Origin: Methylobacterium sp. UNC378MF
Lineage (GTDB): Bacteria > Pseudomonadota > Alphaproteobacteria > Rhizobiales > Beijerinckiaceae
DNA: 64,000 nt
Direction: 5' to 3'
Assembly: GCF_900103195.1 (NCBI RefSeq)
Contig: NZ_FMWU01000023.1
Coordinates: 1-64,000 of the forward strand
In this document: piece by piece, positions 1 to 8,908 of the stretch
How the letters are laid out: every line of letters begins with the position of its first letter
Position numbering within the stretch: position 1 is the stretch's first letter
Program-made: the position numbers and the translations under genes
The notes under the pieces: model-generated
The model's input: only the letters and a program-made list of their open reading frames with translations
The model's database searches: none
Told to the model about the DNA's origin: nothing

Positions 1-1
1 G

Positions 2-652
2 CTGATGCTCAAGTCCGAGAACTTCAACACCTACACCACCGATCTCGGGGAAGAGGGTGTCGATCTCGGCAAGCTCTACGACTACGACATCATCCTCCTC
101 GATCTGAACCTGCCCGACATGTCGGGCTACGAGGTGCTCCGCTCGCTCCGCGTGGCCAAGGTGAAGACGCCGATCCTGATCCTGTCCGGCATGGCCGGCA
201 TCGAGGACAAGGTGAAGGGCCTCGGCTTCGGGGCCGACGACTACCTGACCAAGCCGTTCCACAAGGACGAGCTGGTGGCGCGCATCCACGCCATCGTGCG
301 CCGCTCGAAGGGCCACGCTCAGTCGGTGATCACCACCGGCGACCTGATCGTGAACCTCGACCAGAAGACCGTCGAGGTCGGCGGCGCCCGGGTCCACCTC
401 ACCGGTAAGGAGTACCAGATGCTGGAACTCCTCTCGCTGCGGAAGGGCACCACCCTCACCAAGGAGATGTTCCTCAACCATCTCTACGGCGGCATGGACG
501 AGCCGGAGCTGAAGATCATCGACGTGTTCATCTGCAAGCTGCGCAAGAAGCTCGCCAACGCCAGCCAGGGCAAGAACTACATCGAGACCGTCTGGGGCCG
601 CGGCTACGTCCTGCGCGAGCCGATGGACGGCGAAGAGCGCATGGCCGTCTGA
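2..652 (+). CDS. ctrA: Cell cycle response regulator CtrA (5' end outside window)
   Basis: This is an OmpR-type response regulator, the master transcription factor of the alphaproteobacterial cell cycle and of flagellar genes. The frame is open to the left edge. The first visible ATG (position 5) corresponds to about residue 19 of full-length CtrA, so roughly 18 N-terminal residues are missing. Visible are the phosphoacceptor region [13 protein letters not shown], the receiver lysine in YLTKPFH, and a C-terminal winged helix ending in [13 protein letters not shown]. The sequence agrees closely with the CtrA family as I know it. A strong hairpin terminator follows. Its targets probably include the fliX/flgI region at 24.9 kb, where a CtrA-type box is seen. 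Confidence 0.95.
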   Translation: MMLKSENFNTYTTDLGEEGVDLGKLYDYDIILLDLNLPDMSGYEVLRSLRVAKVKTPILILSGMAGIEDKVKGLGFGADDYLTKPFHKDELVARIHAIVRRSKGHAQSVITTGDLIVNLDQKTVEVGGARVHLTGKEYQMLELLSLRKGTTLTKEMFLNHLYGGMDEPELKIIDVFICKLRKKLANASQGKNYIETVWGRGYVLREPMDGEERMAV

Positions 653-674
653 TCCGACCGCCTGACCGTCTCCC

Positions 675-709
675 GAAAAACCCCGTGCGGCCCGGCCGCG
701 CGGGGTTTT
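675..709. terminator. Hairpin terminator between ctrA and the convergent protease gene
   Basis: A long GC-rich inverted repeat is bounded by A-run and T-run (GAAAAACCCCG ... CGGGGTTTTC), with one G.U pair and one extra A. It lies 23 bases after the ctrA stop and 26 bases before the end of the opposing protease gene. Its symmetry would let it act in both directions. Confidence 0.85.
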
Positions 710-734
710 CGCATTCCGGCCGACTCCGCCGGCC

Positions 735-1502
735 TCACCGCATCCCGGTCGCGGAGAAGACCTGTGCGGCGGGCGCGATCACCACGTAGCCGCCGCAGGG
801 CGCAGCCCGGCTGATCACCGCGCTGGCCACGCCCCAGATGTAGGTGCCGCGGCGATCCTGCGCGACGACCGGGCCGCCGGAATCGCCGAAACAGACCCGG
901 GCCCCGTTGGCCCGGGCGATGGTCAGGCCGGTGCTGCTGGCCGCCACCGGCGTCAGCGTGGCGGTGCGCAGCCGTCCGACGACACGCCCGGACAGGCCGG
1001 CGCCGGCGATCCGCAAGCTCTTCGGGACCCGGCCGGGATCGGCCGCCAAGGGCACGGGCCGCCGGTCGCGCACCGGCTCGGTCAGGCGCAAAACCGCGAG
1101 GTCGAGGGAGAGATCGGAGAGGCTGACGCCCGACGTCTCGTTCGGCAGCATCTCCCCCGGATCGGGACTGTAGCGGGCGGCGACCCGCGCCCCGTAGATC
1201 GGCCGCGCCGGCTCGCTGCCGCGGAAGAACACCACCAGCGCGCCCAGCGGATCGCCGTTCACGCAATGGGCCGCCGTCAGCACGAGATCCGGGGCGATGA
1301 GCACGCCGCTGCAGCGGGTGAGACGCAGCGCCTCCTCGGGCTTCGTGATCGTGCCGATGGCGACGGTGGCCTGCGCCAGGGCATCCCGGCCGGCCGCCGA
1401 TCCGCCGTCGATCGCGGCCGCAGGCCCCGACAGGCCAAGCCCCAACGCCATGGCCGATGCCGCGGTGGCGCGCCCTGCCCCGATGGTCCCGAAGATGCTC
1501 AC
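735..1502 (-). CDS. Secreted trypsin-like serine protease
   Basis: Chymotrypsin-fold (S1 family) protease of 255 residues. The catalytic triad is visible as His79 (LTAAHC), Asp134 (LDLAVL) and Ser208 (FGDSGGP). A hydrophobic stretch around residues 8-30 followed by small residues looks like a signal peptide, so it probably acts in the periplasm or outside. I chose the GTG at 1502 because a GGAAAGG-like ribosome site precedes it and because longer versions of the frame would run into cysS. It converges on ctrA and lies 119 bases downstream of cysS on the same strand. The substrate cannot be told. Confidence 0.85.
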   Translation of the reverse strand: MSIFGTIGAGRATAASAMALGLGLSGPAAAIDGGSAAGRDALAQATVAIGTITKPEEALRLTRCSGVLIAPDLVLTAAHCVNGDPLGALVVFFRGSEPARPIYGARVAARYSPDPGEMLPNETSGVSLSDLSLDLAVLRLTEPVRDRRPVPLAADPGRVPKSLRIAGAGLSGRVVGRLRTATLTPVAASSTGLTIARANGARVCFGDSGGPVVAQDRRGTYIWGVASAVISRAAPCGGYVVIAPAAQVFSATGMR

Positions 1503-1621
1503 ACGCTGCCCTTTCCCGGCCAGAGCCCCCGGACCACAGATGCCGCCCCGGCCGCGCCGTGCAAGCGGCCGCGAGGACGCGGCCGCCGTCACAGCCGTGC
1601 CAGCGGCGGCCGCCGCAGCAA

Positions 1622-3034
1622 TCAGCGGGCCACGGTCCAGCTGGTGGTACCGTCCTTGTTGTCCTTGACGGCGACGCCCATCGCGGCGAGCGCGTCGCGA
1701 GCCCGGTCGGAGGCGGCCCAATCCTTCGCGGCCCGGGCCGTGCGGCGCTCGGCGATCAGCGCCTCGACCGCCGCGACATCCACACCGGAGGCCGCGACCT
1801 GAGCCTGCTCGCGGTCGCTGCGGGTGCGCGTGAGGAAACCGAGGAGGTTCGCGCCGGCCCGCAACGCGCCGGGCTCCGCCTCAGCGCCGCTCCCGAGCCG
1901 ATGCAGCTCGTTGATCGCCGCCGGCGTGTTGAGGTCGTCGCAGAGCGCCTCGACCACCCCGGCCGGCATGTCGCGTGCGGCCGGCGCGTCGCCGGCGGCG
2001 TTGTACCAGCGGTCGAGCACGCGGCTCGATTCCTCCAGGCCGCGCAGGGTCCAGTCGATCGGCTGCCGGTACTGGGTCCTCAGCATGGTGAGGCGCACGA
2101 CCTCGCCCGGCCAGTCGTTCAGCACGTCGCGGATGGTGATGAAATTGCCGAGCGACTTCGACATCTTCTCGCCCTCCACCTGGAGGAAGCCGTTGTGCAG
2201 CCAGACATTGGCCATCACCGGCGTGCCGAAGCAGCAGCGCGACTGCGCCACCTCGTTCTCGTGGTGGGGGAAGATCAGGTCGATGCCGCCCGCGTGGATG
2301 TCGAAGGTCCGGCCGAGATGCTTGGCCGACATGGCCGAGCACTCGATATGCCAGCCCGGCCGGCCCGCCACCGCAATACCGGCCGGCGACGGCCAGGACG
2401 GCTCGCCGGGCTTGGCGGGCTTCCACAGGACGAAATCGAGGGGCGAGCGCTTGTAGGGCGCGACCTCGACCCGGGCGCCAGCCTCCATCTCGTCGAGGGG
2501 CCGCTTCGACAGGCCGCCGTAATCCGGCATCGACGGCACGTCGAACAGCACGTGGTCCTCCGCCACATAGGCATGCCCCGACCGGACCAGCGCCTCGATC
2601 ATCGTCACCATCTCGGCGATGTGATCGGTGGCCCGGGGCTCGACGAAGCGGGGCCGCGCGCCCGGCACGTTCACGTCCTCCGGCATCAGCACGCCGAGGT
2701 CGCGCACGTCGCGGTGGAATTGCGCCAGCGTCCCGTCCGTGAGTTCGCGGATGGTGATGCCGCGCTCGGCCGCACGGGCGTTGATCTTGTCGTCCACGTC
2801 CGTGACGTTGCGCGCGTAGGTAACGTGGTCCGGCCCGTAGAGGTGGCGCAGCAGCCGGAACAGCAGGTCGAAGACGATGATCGGCCGGGCGTTGCCGATA
2901 TGGGCGGCGTCGTAGACGGTCGGACCGCAGGCGTAGAGGCGGACATTCTGCGGGTCGATCGGGGCAAAGGCTTCCTTGGCACCCGTCAGCGTGTTGTAGA
3001 GCCGCAACATCGGCGCCATGAAACTCATCCCCAT
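1622..3034 (-). CDS. cysS: Cysteinyl-tRNA synthetase
   Basis: Class I aminoacyl-tRNA synthetase that charges tRNA-Cys. The 470-residue length is normal. The N-terminal zinc-site cysteine (YACGPTVYD), the HIGH-like motif HIGN, the later zinc ligands in IECSAM and HHENE, and the KMSKS loop ([11 protein letters not shown]) are all present. In-frame ATGs at 3034, 3028, 3019 and 3010 make the start uncertain. The one at 3019 has a GGGGAT stretch upstream and may be the true start. The roughly 295 bases upstream separate it from a divergent small secreted protein and hold no convincing gene. Confidence 0.96.
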   Translation of the reverse strand: MGMSFMAPMLRLYNTLTGAKEAFAPIDPQNVRLYACGPTVYDAAHIGNARPIIVFDLLFRLLRHLYGPDHVTYARNVTDVDDKINARAAERGITIRELTDGTLAQFHRDVRDLGVLMPEDVNVPGARPRFVEPRATDHIAEMVTMIEALVRSGHAYVAEDHVLFDVPSMPDYGGLSKRPLDEMEAGARVEVAPYKRSPLDFVLWKPAKPGEPSWPSPAGIAVAGRPGWHIECSAMSAKHLGRTFDIHAGGIDLIFPHHENEVAQSRCCFGTPVMANVWLHNGFLQVEGEKMSKSLGNFITIRDVLNDWPGEVVRLTMLRTQYRQPIDWTLRGLEESSRVLDRWYNAAGDAPAARDMPAGVVEALCDDLNTPAAINELHRLGSGAEAEPGALRAGANLLGFLTRTRSDREQAQVAASGVDVAAVEALIAERRTARAAKDWAASDRARDALAAMGVAVKDNKDGTTSWTVAR

Positions 3035-3329
3035 TCCGGCGCCGCGGCTCGATCCCGGCGCCGCACCGTCGCCGGAAAACCGGCCCTGCCTTCAACGACC
3101 TGCCGGCCTCGCGCGGCGAAGAACGGCCGAAACGTGGCGGGTCCGGACACCCCGCCGCGGCACCCTGTTGCATCGCGGCGACGGCGCGGCCCGCGCGATG
3201 GGGCTAACCCAAAAGCGTGAGGAATTCGAGATGGCCTACGCGCCATGCGGGTAAGGCTTCCTTAACCGCGCCGTCGGACCGTCCGGGCCGCGATCCTCAC
3301 GCCACAGATCCTGTGCCCAAGGACAATCC

Positions 3330-3677
3330 ATGCGACGCTCGGCCGCCGGTTCCATTGCCCTCGCCACCGTTCTCGCCTGCGCAGGCCTGACGCATGTCGC
3401 GCTGGCCGGCACCGACGGCGAGACGCCCGCGAAGGCGCCGGCCCATATCGAGAAGACGTTCCTGATCCCGTCGAGCGATGGCTACGGCGTCGGCGAGTGC
3501 CTGACGACGCCGGGCAGCACCTGTGGCCAAGTGGTCGCCAACGCCTGGTGCGAGGCGCAGGGTTACGCCGCCGCCAATTCCTACGGCGTGGCCGCCGCCG
3601 ACGAATATACCGGCGCGATCAGCCAGCAGGTCCCGGCGCCGTCTGAGCGCCCGATCCGGATCACCTGCCAGGACTGA
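3330..3677 (+). CDS. Small secreted hypothetical protein
   Basis: A 115-residue protein that I do not recognise. It has a clear signal peptide (hydrophobic residues about 8-25, with a likely cut after ALA). The mature part is about 90 residues with four cysteines (ECLTTPG, STCGQVV, NAWCEAQG and a C-terminal ITCQD), which could form two disulfides in the periplasm. It is divergent from cysS and convergent with the CreA-like gene. Function unknown. Confidence 0.75.
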   Translation: MRRSAAGSIALATVLACAGLTHVALAGTDGETPAKAPAHIEKTFLIPSSDGYGVGECLTTPGSTCGQVVANAWCEAQGYAAANSYGVAAADEYTGAISQQVPAPSERPIRITCQD

Positions 3678-3694
3678 ACCACCTGCCAGGACTG
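3662..3694 (+). repeat. Two direct copies of a 15-base word at the stop codon
   Basis: CACCTGCCAGGACTG occurs at 3662-3676 and again at 3680-3694, a period of 18 bases. The first copy runs into the stop codon of the small secreted protein, so the repeat looks like a short tandem duplication at the gene end. Confidence 0.7.
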
Positions 3695-3713
3695 GGCCGG
3701 CCGCAGCCGGCCC
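3694..3713. terminator. GC hairpin between convergent genes
   Basis: GGGCCGGC, loop CGCA, GCCGGCCC: a perfect 8-base stem between the small secreted protein (+) and the CreA-like gene (-). There is no T-run, so a terminator role is inferred from position only. Confidence 0.4.
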
Positions 3714-3732
3714 CGGCGCCGGAACGCTCCGG

Positions 3733-4245
3733 TCACTTCACGAAGTCAGCACATTTCTGCGCCGGCTCGGTGCCCCAGGGCGCCAGCGGCACCGCCGAGG
3801 TCGAGTTCTTCGGCGAGCCCTGAATGACCTTGTCCGAATAGACCATGTAGATCAGCGCATTGCGCTTCGCGTCGCACCCGCGGACGATCTGCATCGACTT
3901 GAAGATCAGCGACCGCCGCTCGCTGAACACGACCTCGCCCTGGCTGAGCTTGCCCTTGAAGGCGATCGGCCCGGTCTGGCGGCACGCCAGCGAGATGTCC
4001 GAGACATCCTCGGCCAGCCCCAGGGTGCCCTTGATGCCGCCCTTCTCGGGCTGGGTGTACCAGCAGGCCACACCCGAAACCGCCGGATCGTCGACGCCGT
4101 AGACCACGAGCTTGTCGTTGGGCGTCAGCGGACGCCAGACCGTCGACTTGTCGAAGATCCGGTCCGGCTCCTGAGCCGAAGCCGGCCCGGCCGCCGCCAC
4201 GCCCAGCGCCAGAAGCCCAACATAGGTGAGACTCCGAAACAACAT
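3733..4245 (-). CDS. CreA family periplasmic protein
   Basis: A 170-residue protein with a signal peptide (LFRSLTYVGLLALG, cut near ASAQE). The mature region matches the CreA family as I know it: two spaced cysteines (GVACWYTQPEKGG and ISLACRQTG), VFSERRSLIFKSMQ and NALIYMVYSDK. The role of CreA is poorly known; it is a periplasmic protein widespread in proteobacteria. The start at 4245 directly precedes the signal peptide; longer starts add unrelated residues. It is divergent from the DUF2865 gene. Confidence 0.8.
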   Translation of the reverse strand: MLFRSLTYVGLLALGVAAAGPASAQEPDRIFDKSTVWRPLTPNDKLVVYGVDDPAVSGVACWYTQPEKGGIKGTLGLAEDVSDISLACRQTGPIAFKGKLSQGEVVFSERRSLIFKSMQIVRGCDAKRNALIYMVYSDKVIQGSPKNSTSAVPLAPWGTEPAQKCADFVK

Positions 4246-4395
4246 CGCCAGCCAATTCCCCCTCACGCTTGCCGGCCGCATGTAGGAGGGGTGTCGCGGT
4301 GTTGCGAGGGGGCGTAGTATGGCCCCGCTTCGGTTCCGAAGCGCGGATGCGCGCGGGCCTGGATTCTCCGGATCACCGCGCCCCCGATCAACGCG

Positions 4396-5472
4396 ATGCA
4401 GCCTATGCCTCACCGCCCGATCGTCCGTTCGCTCGGCCGCCTCATCCTGAGCGCGGCCCTGGCCCTCGGATTGTCCTATCCGCTCGCTTCCGCCGTCAGT
4501 GCGCAGGAGGCTGCGGCCGGCCCGCCGCCGGCCGAAGCGCGCCCGGCGCCGCAGCTGCCGTCGCCCCAGTGCCGGCGCTACCGGGCCGAGCTGGCCTCAC
4601 TCCAGAGCGGTGCCAGTACGACCCGCGCGCTGAACGACGAGATCGGGCGGCTGGAGGCCTATTTCCGTGGCCTCAACTGCGAGGGCGGCAAGTTCCTGTT
4701 CTTCGACACGCGGCCACCGCAATGCGGCGCGGTGGAGCAACGGATCCGCGCCCTCAAAGCCACCTATGGCGGCGCCGTAATCGACGACAGCGGCGCCCGC
4801 AAGCGCGAACTCCAGGGGCTCGTGGCCTCCACCTGCCCGCCGCGCGAGACCTATGCCGGCTCCGGCGAAACCTATGGCCGGGGCGGCCCGCAGATGGTCT
4901 GCGTGCGCACCTGTGACGGCGGTTTCTTCCCTTTGAAGAATCTGCCCGAGGGGCGCGGCGGTGCCGACGAGATGTGCCAGGCCCTTTGCCCGGGGACCGA
5001 GGCGCAGGCCTATTCCATGCCGTACGGCGACGACGCCCTGAAGCACGCCGCCTCGGCGAAGGGCAGCCGCGCCTACACGAACCTCGCCAACGCCTTCAAA
5101 TTCCGCAAGGAATTCGTGCCGAACTGCTCCTGCAAGCCGGAAGGCAAGAGCTGGGCACAATCTCTCGCGAAGGCCGAGAGCATGCTGGTCCGGCACAAGG
5201 GCGACATCTTCGTCACGCCGATGCAGGCCGAGGCCCTGTCCCGGCCGAAGGTGCGCCTGACGCTCGTCGGCCGGGCCGACCGGACTGCGGCGGAACTCGC
5301 CGCCGACGCGGCCGGACGCGCGGGCGTCGACACGAAGGGCGGCACCGGCATCGGCCGCGACGATGCCGGGAAGGCCGACGGCGCGAAGACGGCGGACGCC
5401 AAGCCGGATCACGTTGCCGTGCGCATCATCGCGCCCGACGTCATCGCGGTGCCCCAGCGCCTCACGCCCTGA
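4396..5472 (+). CDS. DUF2865 domain-containing secreted protein
   Basis: A 358-residue protein with an N-terminal signal peptide (hydrophobic residues about 14-36, cut near VSAQE). The body has the cysteine-rich layout of DUF2865: C-R-R-Y near residue 60, then NCEGG, PPQCG, STCPP, a VCVRTCDGGFFP motif, MCQALCPG and NCSC. This family is common in Hyphomicrobiales and its function is unknown; the many cysteines suggest a disulfide-rich periplasmic domain. The tail (about 290-358) is low complexity. An OmpA-like gene follows 78 bases later on the same strand. Confidence 0.82.
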   Translation: MQPMPHRPIVRSLGRLILSAALALGLSYPLASAVSAQEAAAGPPPAEARPAPQLPSPQCRRYRAELASLQSGASTTRALNDEIGRLEAYFRGLNCEGGKFLFFDTRPPQCGAVEQRIRALKATYGGAVIDDSGARKRELQGLVASTCPPRETYAGSGETYGRGGPQMVCVRTCDGGFFPLKNLPEGRGGADEMCQALCPGTEAQAYSMPYGDDALKHAASAKGSRAYTNLANAFKFRKEFVPNCSCKPEGKSWAQSLAKAESMLVRHKGDIFVTPMQAEALSRPKVRLTLVGRADRTAAELAADAAGRAGVDTKGGTGIGRDDAGKADGAKTADAKPDHVAVRIIAPDVIAVPQRLTP

Positions 5473-5550
5473 CATCGGTTCCGGCCCGTCGGCCCGGAAC
5501 AAAATGGGGTGTCCCGGGTTCGGCTCGTCCTGAACCGACTCGAGACAGCG

Positions 5551-7593
5551 ATGCATCTGCTCCGCCTGATCCTCCTCGCCGGCACGGTGCTGCCGGGCCT
5601 CACGCTCGTGCAGCCCGCTGGCGCCGCACCGGGCCGGATCCTGTTGGCACAGGGAGGCCCGGATGAGCGCGGTCCCCGCGGCGAACCTCCGCATGGCGGG
5701 CCGCGCCCGGAGCGGCCGCCGCAGGAGCGCCCCGGTCCGCCGCCAGGCCCGCCGGCCGCGCGAGAGCGGCCCGAGCCCCGGCCGGAGCGCGCCGCGCCGC
5801 CGCCGCGCGAGCGTCCCGAGCCGCCGGCCCAGCGTCAGCCGCAGGCAGAGCCTCCCCCGCGGGAGCGCGCGCCGGAGCATCGTCCTGAACCGCCGGCGGG
5901 GCGTCCTCCGGCTCAGGAGCGGCCGGCGCCAGGGCGGCCCGGACCCGAGCGGCAGCAGGCGCCGGATCGGGATCAGCGGCCGCCCTCCCCATCGCGCCCC
6001 GATCCTGAACGGCCACCGGCCCCTCCGCAGCAGCGCCAGGCACCGGACCAGGACCGCCCGGGTCCGGACGCCCAACCGAACCGTCCCGCGCCGCGTGATG
6101 CCGCACCGGACCGGACGACACCGGATCGCGCGCCGCCAAGCCAGCGTCCGGGCGGACCGGCCGGACCTGGCGTGCCCGGAGACCGCCCCAAGCCCCCGGG
6201 CGCGGCGCCTGCCGAGCCCGGCCGCCCGGCCCAGCGCCTCGACGCGCAGCCCGAAAGCCGACAGCCCGAGAACCGTACTCAGCCGAATACCGGCCCTGGC
6301 GCCGTGCCGGGCCGGCCGGTGCCGCCCAACATGGCTCCGGGCGTTCCGGGACGGCCGTTCCAGCCTCAGGGAGCCCAGCCTCAGGGCGCCCAGCCTGATG
6401 GGCGACCGCAGGCTCAGCCGAACGGCGCCCCCGGCTCTGAGCCCGGGCGGGCGGCGGCGCCCAACATGGCACCCGGCATCCCGGGACGGCCGTTCGTGCC
6501 GCCGGGACAGTTGCCCGCCCCCGGTCAGGCCCAGCCGCCCGGCGGGCCGCAGCCCGGCATGCCGCCGGGACAGCCACAAGGGGGCGGCCCCGGCCGGCTG
6601 GCCGATCCCGGCGCCTTCAACCGGCCGGGTCAGCCGGGCTACGTCCCCGGCGGCTTCCGCCAGACCGACGCCGTGCGCGACTTCGAGCAGGTTCGCACGG
6701 ATCGCCGCGAATTCCGGGAGGATGGCCGGACCTATTACCGGGAACCGGGTCGCATCATCGTGCAGGACCGCGACGGCTTCCTGATCCGCCACGACGAGAA
6801 CGAGCGCTTCCGCACCCTCGATCCGCGCGGCTACCGTTTCGAGCGGCAGGGTGCCGACTTCTACAGCTTCGTCGACCGGCCGGGCGGCGAGCAGGTCATC
6901 ACCGTGACGAACGACGACGGGCGGCTGCTGCGCCGCTACCTCCGCTATCGCGACGGCCGCGAGATCGTGCTGATCGACAACAGCTATGCCGGGCCGCTCC
7001 GCCCGATCTACGAGGACGTGGTGGTGCTGCCGCCCCCGGAAATCCGGATCCCGCGGGACCGCTACGTCGTCGATTACGCCCAGGCTGACGAGGCGGAGGT
7101 CTACGAGGCGCTGACGGCACCGCCGGTGGTCGCCATCGACCGCCGCTACACCCTCGATCAGATCCGCTACAGCCCGGATCTCCGGGCCCGGCTGCGCTCG
7201 GTGGATATCAACACCATCACCTTCGACACCGGCTCGTTCACCGTCACACCCGATCAGGCAGCCAAGCTGTCGGTGATCGCCGCCGCGATGAACCGCGCCA
7301 TCCAAGCCAACGCGCAGGAGGTCTTCCTGATCGAGGGCTTCACCGATGCAGTCGGCGCCGCGCTCGACAACCTGTCCCTGTCGGACCGGCGCGCCCAGTC
7401 GGTGGCGACCGTTCTCACGCAGCAATTTCGTGTGCCGCCGGAGAACCTCACCACCCAGGGCTACGGCGAGCAGTACCTCAAGGTGAACACCCAGGGCCCG
7501 TCACGGGAGAATCGCCGTGTCGTGGTCCAGCGGATCACCCCGCTGCTCCAGCAGGGACAAAGTCCGGGTCAGGCGGCCCCGCCGCCGCGCTGA
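5551..7593 (+). CDS. OmpA family protein with a very long proline-rich linker
   Basis: A 680-residue envelope protein. Residues about 1-26 are a signal peptide. Residues about 45-370 are an extreme Pro/Arg/Gly/Gln-rich region with short imperfect repeats (PNMAPG and PGRPF units each recur). Residues about 375-530 form a charged middle domain. Residues about 545-660 are an OmpA C-terminal peptidoglycan-binding domain (ITFDTGS, IEGFTDAVG, LSLSDRRAQSV, SRENRRVVV). The likely role is to span the periplasm and bind the cell wall. I chose the ATG at 5551 before the signal peptide; a GTG at 5509 is possible. The proline-rich part creates long false frames on the other strand. Confidence 0.85.
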   Translation: MHLLRLILLAGTVLPGLTLVQPAGAAPGRILLAQGGPDERGPRGEPPHGGPRPERPPQERPGPPPGPPAARERPEPRPERAAPPPRERPEPPAQRQPQAEPPPRERAPEHRPEPPAGRPPAQERPAPGRPGPERQQAPDRDQRPPSPSRPDPERPPAPPQQRQAPDQDRPGPDAQPNRPAPRDAAPDRTTPDRAPPSQRPGGPAGPGVPGDRPKPPGAAPAEPGRPAQRLDAQPESRQPENRTQPNTGPGAVPGRPVPPNMAPGVPGRPFQPQGAQPQGAQPDGRPQAQPNGAPGSEPGRAAAPNMAPGIPGRPFVPPGQLPAPGQAQPPGGPQPGMPPGQPQGGGPGRLADPGAFNRPGQPGYVPGGFRQTDAVRDFEQVRTDRREFREDGRTYYREPGRIIVQDRDGFLIRHDENERFRTLDPRGYRFERQGADFYSFVDRPGGEQVITVTNDDGRLLRRYLRYRDGREIVLIDNSYAGPLRPIYEDVVVLPPPEIRIPRDRYVVDYAQADEAEVYEALTAPPVVAIDRRYTLDQIRYSPDLRARLRSVDINTITFDTGSFTVTPDQAAKLSVIAAAMNRAIQANAQEVFLIEGFTDAVGAALDNLSLSDRRAQSVATVLTQQFRVPPENLTTQGYGEQYLKVNTQGPSRENRRVVVQRITPLLQQGQSPGQAAPPPR

Positions 7594-7595
7594 GG

Positions 7596-7634
7596 CCGTC
7601 GCCGCGCAGGCATGTCCTGCGCGGCGGTTGACGG
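7596..7634 (+). terminator. Hairpin after the OmpA-like gene
   Basis: A perfect 10-base stem (GCCGCGCAGG / CCTGCGCGGC, loop CATGT) extended by an outer CCGTC / GACGG pair, starting 3 bases after the stop codon. It lacks a T-run, so termination strength is uncertain. Confidence 0.5.
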
Positions 7635-7684
7635 TTCGGCGTCAGCACCTCACCAGCGGTTGGGGACCGCGGCGCAGGGCGACG

Positions 7685-8893
7685 ATGGACAGCGAGGCGG
7701 ATGACGGCCTGATCCGGTCGGGCACACCGGTCTTCCGCCGCACGGCGCTGGCCCTGGCGGCCGCCGGATTCTCGACCTTCGCGGTTCTCTACGCGGTCCA
7801 GCCGCTTCTGCCGATCTACACGGAGGATTTCGGCGTCTCCCCGGCCGCGAGCAGCCTCGCGCTCTCGCTGCCCTGCGGCCTGCTGGCGGTGGCCCTTCTG
7901 GTCGTCAGCCCGCTTTCGGAGATCTGGGGCCGCAAGCCCGTGATGCTCGCCTCGCTGATCGCCTCGGCGTTGCTCACCATCGTGGCTGCCCTGGTCCCCG
8001 GCTGGTACGGCTTCCTGGCGCTGCGCGCGCTGACCGGCCTGACCGCTAGCGGCCTCCCCGCCGTGGCCATGGCCTACCTGGCCGAGGAAATGGACGCCCG
8101 GGCCATCGGCTTGTCGATGGGGCTGCTCGTCGGCGGCAATGCGCTGGGCGGCATGTCGGGCCGCCTGATCAGCGGCGTCATGGCGGATTTCGTGAGCTGG
8201 CGCGCCGGGCTCGCCACGATCGGCGCCCTCGCGCTCGCCGCCGCGCTGGCATTCTGGCGCGCGCTGCCGCCCTCGCGCCGCTTCGTGGCGCGCCGGATGG
8301 CCTGGGGCGAGGTGCCGGGCAGCTTCACCCACCATTTCCGCGATGCCGGCCTGCCCTGGCTGTTCGCCGAGGCGTTCCTGCTGATGGGCGGCTTCGTGTG
8401 CATCTACAATTACATCGGCTTCCGCCTGCTCGACCCGCCTTTCTCGCTCAGCCAAGCCGTCATCGGGCTGATCTTCTCCGTCTACCTCGCCGGGATGGTC
8501 AGCAGCCCCGTCACCGGCGAACTGGCGAGCCGCTTCGGCCGCCGCCGCGTCCTGTGGCTTGCCACGAGCGTCGGGCTCGCCGGCATCGTGATGACGCTTT
8601 CGGATCACCTCCTGCTGATCATCGCCGGCATCGTGGTCACGACAATCGGATTCTTCGGCGCCCATTCGGTGGCGAGCAGCTGGGTCGGGCGGCGGGCCAC
8701 CCGCAACCGGGCGCAGGCCTCCGCGATCTATCTCAGCCTGTACTATCTGGGCTCGTCGGTGCTCGGAACCGCGGGCGGCTGGTTCTTCGCGCATTCCGGG
8801 TGGACCGGCGTGGTGCTGTTCGTGGGCGGCTTGTACGGTCTGGCGCTGATCGTCGCCCTGCGACTGTCCCGCCTACCGCCACTCGCAACCTGA
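7685..8893 (+). CDS. MFS transporter, YnfM-like
   Basis: A 402-residue major facilitator superfamily protein with about 12 hydrophobic segments. The loop after the second segment carries the family motif as PLSEIWGRKPVM, and a second half-repeat is seen in GELASRFGRRRV. The opening (YAVQPLLPIYTEDFGVSPAASSL) resembles the YnfM / arabinose-efflux branch. The substrate is unknown. I chose the ATG at 7685; the longer frame upstream overlaps the OmpA gene end and is not protein-like. A methyltransferase follows 15 bases later, suggesting co-transcription. Confidence 0.88.
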   Translation: MDSEADDGLIRSGTPVFRRTALALAAAGFSTFAVLYAVQPLLPIYTEDFGVSPAASSLALSLPCGLLAVALLVVSPLSEIWGRKPVMLASLIASALLTIVAALVPGWYGFLALRALTGLTASGLPAVAMAYLAEEMDARAIGLSMGLLVGGNALGGMSGRLISGVMADFVSWRAGLATIGALALAAALAFWRALPPSRRFVARRMAWGEVPGSFTHHFRDAGLPWLFAEAFLLMGGFVCIYNYIGFRLLDPPFSLSQAVIGLIFSVYLAGMVSSPVTGELASRFGRRRVLWLATSVGLAGIVMTLSDHLLLIIAGIVVTTIGFFGAHSVASSWVGRRATRNRAQASAIYLSLYYLGSSVLGTAGGWFFAHSGWTGVVLFVGGLYGLALIVALRLSRLPPLAT

Positions 8894-8908
8894 AACGGAG
8901 AGACACCC

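Noticed and set aside
4597-7425. Long minus-strand frame of 942 residues
   Set aside because: It lies opposite the DUF2865 and OmpA genes, both of which have signal peptides and known domains. Its Arg/Gly/Leu-rich composition is typical of the antisense of proline-rich GC-rich DNA.
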